Of a stretch of DNA of 12,334 nucleotides, positions 7,419-12,334 are shown piece by piece. The notes under the pieces were generated by a model that searched no databases, was not told where the DNA came from, and worked only from the letters and a program-made list of their open reading frames with translations. A program made the position numbers and the translations under genes. The DNA is from Oscillospiraceae bacterium (GTDB lineage: Bacteria > Bacillota > Clostridia > Oscillospirales > Acutalibacteraceae): positions 1-12,334 of the forward strand of contig CADBPL010000144.1 in NCBI GenBank assembly GCA_902796535.1. The letters are read 5' to 3'. The stretch's first letter is position 1; every line of letters begins with the position of its first letter.

Positions 7419-7973
7419 TCAGATCTCCATGATCTCTTTTTCTTTATCGGCGCAGACGCCGTCGATCTCTTTGATATACTTATCGGTTTTGTTCTGCATT
7501 TCTTTTTCGGCGTCCTTCAGATCATCCTCGGTGATGTCGGAGGCCTTCTCCATTTTTTTCAGCCTTTCGATGCAGTCGCGGCGGATGGAGCGGATGGCGA
7601 CCTTGGATTCCTCGCCCAGCGCGTGGATGGATTTGACGATCTCGCGGCGCTTTTCTTCGGTCAGCGGCGGGAAGTTCAGGCGAATGACGCGGCCGTCGTT
7701 CTGCGGATTGATGCCGAGGTCGGATGCCTGAATCGCCTTTTCGATACCGTGCAGAACGCTGACGTCCCACGGCTGAATGCAGAGGATGCGCGCTTCCGCA
7801 ACCGAAATGGCGGCAAGCTGATTGATGGGCGTGGGGGTGCCGTAATAGTCAACGCGAATGCGGTCGAGCACCGCGGCGTTGGCGCGGCCGGCACGGATGG
7901 AGGCAAACTCAGTTTTGAGCGCGATGATGGTTTTGCTCATTTTTTCTTCAGCATAGTTGAATACAGTTTCCAT
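7419..7973 (-). CDS. frr: Ribosome recycling factor
   Basis: Cytoplasmic protein that, with EF-G, splits the post-termination ribosome so the subunits can be reused. The 184-residue length is standard (about 185). Landmarks are the N-terminal helix (METVFNYAEEKM), IRAGRANAAVLDRI (27-40), VDYYGTPTPINQLA (41-54) forming the small domain, and QNDGRVIRLNFPPLTEEKR (91-109), followed by the long coiled helices of the three-helix bundle (KSIHALGEESKVAIRSIRRD and onward). The start has a clear AAAGGAG signal in the 19-bp gap after pyrH. The gene is essential in bacteria where tested. Confidence 0.98.
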   Translation of the reverse strand: METVFNYAEEKMSKTIIALKTEFASIRAGRANAAVLDRIRVDYYGTPTPINQLAAISVAEARILCIQPWDVSVLHGIEKAIQASDLGINPQNDGRVIRLNFPPLTEEKRREIVKSIHALGEESKVAIRSIRRDCIERLKKMEKASDITEDDLKDAEKEMQNKTDKYIKEIDGVCADKEKEIMEI

Positions 7974-7992
7974 AGTTCATTCTCCTTTTATC

Positions 7993-8700
7993 TTATTCTT
8001 TCACGATCGTTCCGATTTTTTCACCCTTGACGGCTCTGAGAACATTTTCAGGGTCGCAAAGGTTAAAGACGTGGATGGTGATGCCGTTTTCGCGGCAAAG
8101 GGAAGCGGCCGTGCTGTCCATCACCTTCAGGCCCCTGGCCAGGATCTCGGTGTGGGTCAGCACATCGTATTTGACGGCGTCGTCAAATTTGTTCGGGTCT
8201 TTGTCATAAACGCCGTCAACGTTGGACGCCTTGAAGAAAACGTCGGCGCCGATTTCCGCCGCGCGCAGCGCGCCGGTGGTGTCGGTGGAAAAGAACGGGC
8301 AGCCGGTGCCGCCGCCGAAAACAACGACCCTGCCCTTTTCCAGATGGCGGACTGCCTTGTCTTTGTTGAACGGCTCGCAGATGCTGGGGATATCGACCGA
8401 GGACATCACGCGGGCGTCAACGCCAAGCTGGCGCAGACTGTCGCCCAGCGCGAGCGCGTTCATGACCGTAGCCAGCATACCGATATGATCGGCGCGGGTG
8501 CGGTCCATTCCCTCGCTCGAGCGGCCGCGCCAGAAGTTGCCGCCGCCGACCACAACGCCGACCTGCACACCCAGCGCAAGGCATTCCTTTATCACTTTGC
8601 AAACGCTCATGGTCGTTTCGGCGTTGATGCCGTGACCGGCCGCGCCGGCGAGCACCTCGCCGCTGACCTTGAGCAGGATCCTTTTGTATACCGTTTCCAT
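7993..8700 (-). CDS. pyrH: Uridylate kinase (UMP kinase)
   Basis: Hexameric cytoplasmic enzyme of the amino-acid-kinase fold that phosphorylates UMP to UDP, allosterically controlled by GTP and UTP in bacteria. The protein is 235 residues. It has LLKVSGE (9-15), the phosphate-binding VVVGGGNFWRG (49-59), RTRADHIGMLATVMNALAL (67-85), GGTGCPFFSTDT in the nucleotide-binding half, and KASNVDGVYDKDPNK. UDP supplies UDP-GlcNAc and other wall precursors, which fits its pairing with uppS. It is the first gene of the operon. An AAAGGAT ribosome binding site (about 8710-8715) and a sigma-A promoter lie directly upstream. The usual upstream partners rpsB and tsf are not here. Confidence 0.98.
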   Translation of the reverse strand: METVYKRILLKVSGEVLAGAAGHGINAETTMSVCKVIKECLALGVQVGVVVGGGNFWRGRSSEGMDRTRADHIGMLATVMNALALGDSLRQLGVDARVMSSVDIPSICEPFNKDKAVRHLEKGRVVVFGGGTGCPFFSTDTTGALRAAEIGADVFFKASNVDGVYDKDPNKFDDAVKYDVLTHTEILARGLKVMDSTAASLCRENGITIHVFNLCDPENVLRAVKGEKIGTIVKE

Positions 8701-8734
8701 TTTTTATCATCCTTTCGCTCGGCATTATTTATTT

Positions 8735-8763
8735 ATTTTAATATACATTGTGCGCATTGTAAA
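8735..8763 (-). promoter_or_regulatory. Sigma-A-type promoter of the pyrH operon
   Basis: On the minus strand TTTACA (8758-8763) and TAAAAT (8735-8740) are separated by exactly 17 bases. Each box differs from consensus at one position. Transcription would begin near 8728, giving a leader of about 27 bases before the pyrH ATG at 8700. The element lies in the 85-bp gap between the DUF5696 stop and pyrH, where composition becomes A/T-rich. Confidence 0.75.
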
Positions 8764-8785
8764 TAGTTTTGCGTATTATTTACGG

Positions 8786-10993
8786 TCAGTTCACACGGAA
8801 ATATCCCATCGGCTCCACATTGACGTTGCCGATGCTGACGGTCTCGGCGGTGTAGTTGACGTAGATCTTCGTTGTTGACTCGTATTCGGTGCAGTAAACG
8901 CCGTTTTGAATTTCGTAATGGTCGGTGATATGCGCTGAACGCAGGTCGGCAAACAGCTCGGACACCATCGTGTAGGCGTTCCCGATCTCGTTCAGGCGGT
9001 TATCCGCCCCGTAGAGGTCGTCATATTTTTCGCTGCCCAGGCTCTTGTCGGTGATGCAGTAGCCGGGAACCGCGCCGTATTCAATGCAGTGAAGCAGCGA
9101 CATTTTGGAATCGATCTGGAGATTGATATCGTCAAAGCAATAATCCACAATGCCGTGCAGGATACTCTGCACAAACGGGATGGCGGTGTAGCTCATCGTT
9201 TCATCCCGCCCGCAAAGCATCGGCAGCCCGCTGACAACGTCGGCATTTTTCAGGCTGTAGAAGTTGCCGCCGACCACCATCACGCGGCTGTTCACCGAAA
9301 GCGGCGCCAGCAGCTCAGGCGTGGAATCCGAAACGGCGGGGCGGTTGGCGGCCGCATAATCGCCGTAAAGCGCGTTGCCGAGATCGGTCACGCAATAGCC
9401 GGTCGCGCCCAGCGAACGGAAACGGCTGAGCGTTTTGGAAACCGCTTTTTTGTATTGATCCGACGTCATCACGTAATCTGTGCGGTTTTTGACGGCAAAC
9501 TCCTGTTCGATCAGGCTGTTGTAGGTGCCCATCGCGGCGCGGCTGCCGGAAAGCGTGCGGATCGCGCCGCTCTTCGTGCGGGACGTGGAAACGTTGATAT
9601 CGGTGAACACGCAGAAGTTCTGGCCGTTGGCATACTCGTTGAGCTCCTTCAGCCCCTTCATGCCGCCCAGAAAGGCCGACGGTCTGGCCTGCGCCGCGTT
9701 TTGCGCGTCCGTGCCGCCGCTCATAAAACCGGTGCAGCGCAAGAAAGCGTTGTTGACGCCCTTGGATTTGACGCGGGTCAGAAGATCCTTCGCGCCCGAA
9801 AAATCGGTCAGCTTTTTCGGCACGGGAATAAAATAATCGCGGTCGACCCAGCCGATGACCTGAATGAGCACCGGCATATCCTCCTGCTCCTCCACCGTGC
9901 GGGTGGAAAGCGTATAATCACGAATGAGCAGCTCGCGGCAAACCCCCGCAATGCCGATCGGCGTGGCATTTTTATCGCTCACAAACCGGTAGCAAACGGT
10001 GATTTTGCCGGTGTAGGCCGCCTGCGGCGCATAAAGCAATTCGGTTTCCGCCTCCTCATAAGGCGTGATCGTAAAGCTGGTGCCGATGCGGTTGAACGGC
10101 TCCGTTTCGCTCGCCTTGGCGGCGCGGATCATGCTCACAGCCTCGCCCTCCTGGATCACGGCGGCAAGCGCTTCCGAACCCTGCTTCTGGCCAAAGGCGG
10201 CCACAACGCTCGTCAGCGCAGCGTGGCTGTTGTAATCGTTGCCGTACACGGCAATGTCGATCGGCTCCACCTCTTCCTCGTCGGCCGTGTCGATCACGGC
10301 GCCGCAGCCGTCGGGCACAAGCAGAAAATCGCCCTTCTTTGCTTTTTTCTGTGCGCCGAAATACTCTAAAAAGCCGATATCCGTCACAATATCGGTGCTT
10401 TTGCCGAGGTTTTCCCAATTCAAAGACGCATACAGACAGCCGTCTTTCATTTCATAGGACGCCGTCACGCGGATGCGCAGCGACCCGTCCCTTGCCGGCT
10501 TGGCGTCCTTCACCTTTTCCTTGATCGCGTCGCTCACATGGGTGGCCGCGTCGGAAAGCAGATAGCTGACCTGAATGCCGGTGTCGCTCGTTTCGTAGGA
10601 AACGGAGCCGAATGCCACTGCGTTATCCTGCGAATTCAGCGCATAGAGCTTATCATTATGGATCACGTTCACGCCAATGACCCGCGCGCTCATATCGTCC
10701 CCCTCCTCCCGGGGCAGGGCCGACCACAGCGCGCCGCCCTTGGTTTTGACAGCAAACGCGCAGGTGTCGGGATCAAACAGCAGTGAAATCAGCCCGGACG
10801 ACGCGACCTCTTCCAGATTGTCTGCGTCAAGGCGATGCAGGCGCGCCAACGTATCCTTCGGCAAAACCGCCTGCGTGTCGGCGGGAAGGCGCACCACAGC
10901 AGGCGCTTTGACGCAGCCGAACAGAGCTGCCGACAGCGCCGCGATCAAAACAAGGCACGCCATGCGTTTTATATTCCGGTAAAGCTGATTCAA
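8786..10993 (-). CDS. DUF5696-family secreted lipoprotein
   Basis: Large predicted cell-surface lipoprotein of unknown activity. From TTG 10993 it is 735 residues. The N-terminus is a lipoprotein signal peptide: basic NQLYRNIKR, hydrophobic core ACLVLIAAL, lipobox LFGC with Cys27. The Phe before Gly is slightly unusual. The N-terminal half (about 50-365) looks beta-rich and carries LLVPDGCGAVI (224-234), which I recall as typical of DUF5696. The second half (about 375-650) alternates helices and strands with possible TIM-barrel character (FLRCTGFM, FCVFTDINVS, GYCVTDLGNALYGD), hinting at a glycoside-hydrolase-like fold. It ends with a small beta segment (KIYVNYTAETVSIGNV). TTG is chosen because AAGGAG lies 10 bases upstream; alternatives are ATG 10963 or TTG 11020. 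The fold and carbohydrate link are inference. No sugar transporter or regulator adjoins it. Family assignment is from memory of related sequences. Confidence 0.82.
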   Translation of the reverse strand: MNQLYRNIKRMACLVLIAALSAALFGCVKAPAVVRLPADTQAVLPKDTLARLHRLDADNLEEVASSGLISLLFDPDTCAFAVKTKGGALWSALPREEGDDMSARVIGVNVIHNDKLYALNSQDNAVAFGSVSYETSDTGIQVSYLLSDAATHVSDAIKEKVKDAKPARDGSLRIRVTASYEMKDGCLYASLNWENLGKSTDIVTDIGFLEYFGAQKKAKKGDFLLVPDGCGAVIDTADEEEVEPIDIAVYGNDYNSHAALTSVVAAFGQKQGSEALAAVIQEGEAVSMIRAAKASETEPFNRIGTSFTITPYEEAETELLYAPQAAYTGKITVCYRFVSDKNATPIGIAGVCRELLIRDYTLSTRTVEEQEDMPVLIQVIGWVDRDYFIPVPKKLTDFSGAKDLLTRVKSKGVNNAFLRCTGFMSGGTDAQNAAQARPSAFLGGMKGLKELNEYANGQNFCVFTDINVSTSRTKSGAIRTLSGSRAAMGTYNSLIEQEFAVKNRTDYVMTSDQYKKAVSKTLSRFRSLGATGYCVTDLGNALYGDYAAANRPAVSDSTPELLAPLSVNSRVMVVGGNFYSLKNADVVSGLPMLCGRDETMSYTAIPFVQSILHGIVDYCFDDINLQIDSKMSLLHCIEYGAVPGYCITDKSLGSEKYDDLYGADNRLNEIGNAYTMVSELFADLRSAHITDHYEIQNGVYCTEYESTTKIYVNYTAETVSIGNVNVEPMGYFRVN

Positions 10994-11003
10994 TGTGATC
11001 CAA

Positions 11004-11009
11004 CTCCTT
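11004..11009 (-). promoter_or_regulatory. Ribosome binding site deciding the TTG start of the DUF5696 gene
   Basis: AAGGAG on the minus strand, 10 bases before TTG 10993. From that TTG the product has a compact lipoprotein signal peptide. The upstream TTG at 11020 would place this site inside the coding sequence, and ATG 10963 has no comparable signal. Confidence 0.6.
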
Positions 11010-11041
11010 GTGTTGTGCAAAAATTTCCACCGTGCTCTTCC

Positions 11042-11060
11042 CTGTTCCGGTCGGGAACAG
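11042..11060. repeat. Inverted repeat in the divergent intergenic region
   Basis: CTGTTCC and GGAACAG form a perfect 7-bp stem around a 5-base GGTCG loop. The repeat sits between the start of the DUF5696 gene (minus) and the start of the permease gene (plus). It is not followed by a T-run on either strand, so it is not a simple terminator. It could be an operator serving either gene or a leader hairpin. Confidence 0.45.
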
Positions 11061-11068
11061 CGAAAAAA

Positions 11069-11098
11069 ATGAGCAAGCTAAAAGCGGTGATACTGTGA
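11069..11098 (+). CDS. Possible 9-residue leader peptide overlapping the permease start
   Basis: ATG 11069 opens a frame for nine residues (MSKLKAVIL) and ends in TGA, which overlaps the permease GTG start as GTGA. This is the classic geometry for translational coupling. The ribosome binding site for the peptide is poor (only GGAACAG about 9 bases upstream, and that lies in the hairpin arm). Such short frames arise easily by chance, so support is weak. Confidence 0.15.
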   Translation: MSKLKAVIL

Positions 11099-11619
11099 AA
11101 AAAATCAGAGAGCTTTCTTATGTTTATTTTGTCGGCGCCGCGCTGTATTGCTGCTTTGAGGTGGCGATACGGGGCTTTACGCACTGGACGATGGCGCTTG
11201 CCGGCGGGCTGGCGTTTTCGCTGCTGTATCAGTATAACCTGCGCGCCAGAACGCAAAGCGTCGCGCTGCGCGGGCTGGTGGGCAGCGGCATTGTCACGGG
11301 CCTTGAATTTGCCGTCGGCTGCGTGGTCAACCGCGCCTTCGGCTGGCATATCTGGGATTATTCGGCGCGGGGCGGGCACGTGCTGGGGCAGATCTGCCCG
11401 ATGTTTTCGATCGTCTGGTTTCTGCTCAGCCTGCCGGTCATTCCCCTGAGTCTGTTTCTGAAAACAACGCTGTTTGCCGACGGGTCGCGCCCCGTGAAGC
11501 GGCTGAAGGTGCGCTGGTTTTATACCCCGCCGATTCGCAGGGCCTCCGTTGCTTTTCACACGCGGCGCAAAAAAACTGATGTTTATTCGAGTAATTATAA
11601 CACATTTTCCTCTGAATAA
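11095..11619 (+). CDS. Small polytopic membrane protein, 'putative ABC transporter permease' (CmpB-like) family
   Basis: The only plus-strand gene, 174 residues from GTG 11095. GCGGTGAT (11084-11091) just upstream fits the anti-Shine-Dalgarno at proper spacing, and no other in-frame start lies nearby. About four membrane helices are visible, at roughly 8-22, 28-44, 60-78 and 102-122. Family-like features are FEVAIRGFTHWTMALAGG (18-35), a GSGIVTGLEFAVGCVVN helix (63-79), GWHIWDYS, and GHVLGQICPMFSIVWFLLSL. The tail after the last helix is basic (RPVKRLKVRW..., RRKK). Despite the family name no ATPase or binding-protein gene adjoins it, so transport is unproven. The segments match relatives I remember from clostridial genomes. 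Its 3' end overlaps a promoter on the opposite strand. Confidence 0.8.
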   Translation: MKKIRELSYVYFVGAALYCCFEVAIRGFTHWTMALAGGLAFSLLYQYNLRARTQSVALRGLVGSGIVTGLEFAVGCVVNRAFGWHIWDYSARGGHVLGQICPMFSIVWFLLSLPVIPLSLFLKTTLFADGSRPVKRLKVRWFYTPPIRRASVAFHTRRKKTDVYSSNYNTFSSE

Positions 11620-11622
11620 CAA
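11594..11622 (-). promoter_or_regulatory. Sigma-A-type promoter with extended -10, antisense to the permease gene
   Basis: On the minus strand TTGTTA (11617-11622) and a perfect TATAAT (11594-11599) are separated by exactly 17 bases, and TG stands one base before TATAAT (extended -10). The -35 box covers the TAA stop of the plus-strand permease gene. The site lies 51 bp past the stop of the glycosidase gene and fires in the same direction. The first sense gene it meets is the DUF5696 lipoprotein, about 600 bases away. No clear promoter is visible closer to that gene. Confidence 0.6.
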
Positions 11623-11673
11623 TGAAAAGTTCGTGAATGGAAGCAATCAATTTATCAAAATGAAACGATCCGT
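11620..11673. other. 54-bp convergent gap
   Basis: This lies between the permease stop (plus) and the glycosidase stop (minus). It is A/T-rich. I see no hairpin followed by a T-run on either strand, so no intrinsic terminator can be called for either convergent gene. The last bases of the -35 box of the minus-strand promoter fall here. Confidence 0.5.
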
Positions 11674-12334
11674 TCAATTAAAGTCGATATGGCTGTAGGA
11701 AAACAGGCTGTAACCGCCCCATTGTTCATCCGCGGCAACCGCCGCGATCTGGCGGGCGAGAACGTCGTCGCTCTGCGCCCATTCCAGCCGCCCCGCGCCG
11801 GCGTATTCATCCTCTTCCCCCTGTTTATAGGCGGCGAGCCCGCAGAGCAGGCGGACGCTTTCATGCCGCGGCAGGGTTTCCCACCGGCGCAGCACCTGCG
11901 TAAACGCCTTGGTCTCGTGCGTGAACCCGTAATAGATCTGCGGGATCACCCAATCGGCATAGCCGCCCTGCGCCAGCCACGTTCCCGCATCGGCAAAGGC
12001 CCGGCTGTAATTCTTATCAAGGTCGCCCGCCGGACTGACGCTGAAAATTTTGTCGCTGCCAAACGATTTGACCAGTGCATAAGCGCCGCGCAGCAGCAGA
12101 TTCACCTGCTCCCGCCGCCAGTCCTCCAGCGGCAGCTCATTCCCCAGCGCGCACGCTTCCGCATAGCTCTGCCGGTCAAAATCCGCCTCGGCGGTCGGGT
12201 AAAAATAGTCGTCGATGTGAATGCCGTCCACCTGATAATGCTGCAAGATCTCTTTCATGCCATCCAGAACCAGCGACCGGACAGCCGCCCGGGACGGGTC
12301 AAAATATGTGCCGCTTTCGGTTTGGCCGACGCAG
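11674..12334 (-). CDS. Glycoside-hydrolase-like 10 (GHL10, YngK-type) protein, C-terminal 219 residues (cut by right edge)
   Basis: C-terminal part of a predicted carbohydrate-active TIM-barrel protein related to Bacillus subtilis YngK. The frame is open through the right edge, so the ATG at 12258 is internal, not the start. The visible fragment begins YFDPSRAAVRSLVLDGMKEI and continues with the family hallmark VDGIHIDDYFYPT, whose paired acidic residues (Asp41, Asp42 of the fragment) sit at a strand end expected to face the active site. Later landmarks are FSVSPAGDLDKNY, GGYADWVIPQIYYGFTHETK, LLCGLAAYKQG, and the closing GGYSLFSYSHIDFN, which completes the barrel. The catalytic domain end is present and no additional C-terminal module follows. 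Substrate is unknown; members are often secreted or surface-attached, but the N-terminus is not in view. With the nearby DUF5696 lipoprotein it suggests surface glycan processing. Confidence 0.88.
   Translation of the reverse strand, partial: CVGQTESGTYFDPSRAAVRSLVLDGMKEILQHYQVDGIHIDDYFYPTAEADFDRQSYAEACALGNELPLEDWRREQVNLLLRGAYALVKSFGSDKIFSVSPAGDLDKNYSRAFADAGTWLAQGGYADWVIPQIYYGFTHETKAFTQVLRRWETLPRHESVRLLCGLAAYKQGEEDEYAGAGRLEWAQSDDVLARQIAAVAADEQWGGYSLFSYSHIDFN

Noticed and set aside
9089..10369. 426-codon open frame on the plus strand
   Set aside because: Antisense to the DUF5696 gene, with low-complexity basic and His-rich composition.
11042..11060. Terminator in the divergent region
   Set aside because: The stem is good but no T-run follows on either strand.
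10990..11646. 218-codon open frame on the minus strand over the permease gene
   Set aside because: The plus-strand product has clear membrane helices and family motifs. The minus frame is Arg/Gln/Pro-rich without a domain, and its start lies upstream of the minus promoter.
1..12334. CRISPR arrays, tRNA or rRNA genes, insertion sequences, integrases, toxin-antitoxin genes
   Set aside because: No repeat-spacer pattern, cloverleaf, transposase motif or small paired-gene module was seen on either strand.

Overview
The window looks like a chromosomal segment from a G+C-rich member of the Clostridia (Firmicutes), possibly Oscillospiraceae/Ruminococcaceae-like. This rests on three things: a PolC-type replicative polymerase, the order pyrH-frr-uppS-cdsA-dxr-rseP-ispG-polC (clostridial, with ispG where Bacillus has proS), and accessory families (DUF5696 lipoprotein, GHL10-type glycosidase, small 'putative ABC transporter permease') that are common there. 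The genus assignment is inference. Composition is G+C-rich throughout coding DNA (judged by eye, not counted). Nothing suggests a phage, plasmid, transposon, CRISPR array or RNA gene.

Positions 1-8763, all on the minus strand, hold one growth-related operon read from right to left. A good sigma-A-type promoter (TTTACA, 17 bp, TAAAAT; 8735-8763) precedes pyrH (UMP kinase). Then follow frr (ribosome recycling), uppS (undecaprenyl-PP synthase), cdsA (CDP-diacylglycerol synthase), dxr (DXP reductoisomerase), rseP (site-2 protease), ispG (HMBPP synthase) and the N-terminal 750 codons of polC, which runs off the left edge. Dxr and IspG make isoprenoid precursors by the MEP pathway, UppS turns these into the cell-wall lipid carrier, CdsA feeds phospholipid synthesis, and the other genes tie this to translation, envelope stress response and replication. 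Gaps are 2-20 bp except an AT-rich 193-bp gap between dxr and rseP and an 88-bp gap before polC. The usual upstream neighbours rpsB-tsf are absent.

Positions 8786-12334 are accessory. A large secreted lipoprotein of the DUF5696 family lies on the minus strand, a small integral membrane protein of the putative ABC-permease family lies on the plus strand, and a GHL10/YngK-like glycosidase on the minus strand is cut by the right edge. The lipoprotein and glycosidase suggest surface carbohydrate handling, but no substrate can be named.

The most notable observation is in polC. The PHP domain runs straight through the place where PolC proteins normally carry an inserted DEDDh proofreading exonuclease. 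Only a linker of about 14 residues is there, the frame is intact, and all expected PHP metal-ligand positions appear present. This looks like a natural exonuclease-less PolC. A second observation is a strong-looking minus-strand promoter over the stop codon of the plus-strand permease gene. It would give the DUF5696 mRNA a leader of about 600 nt antisense to the whole permease gene.
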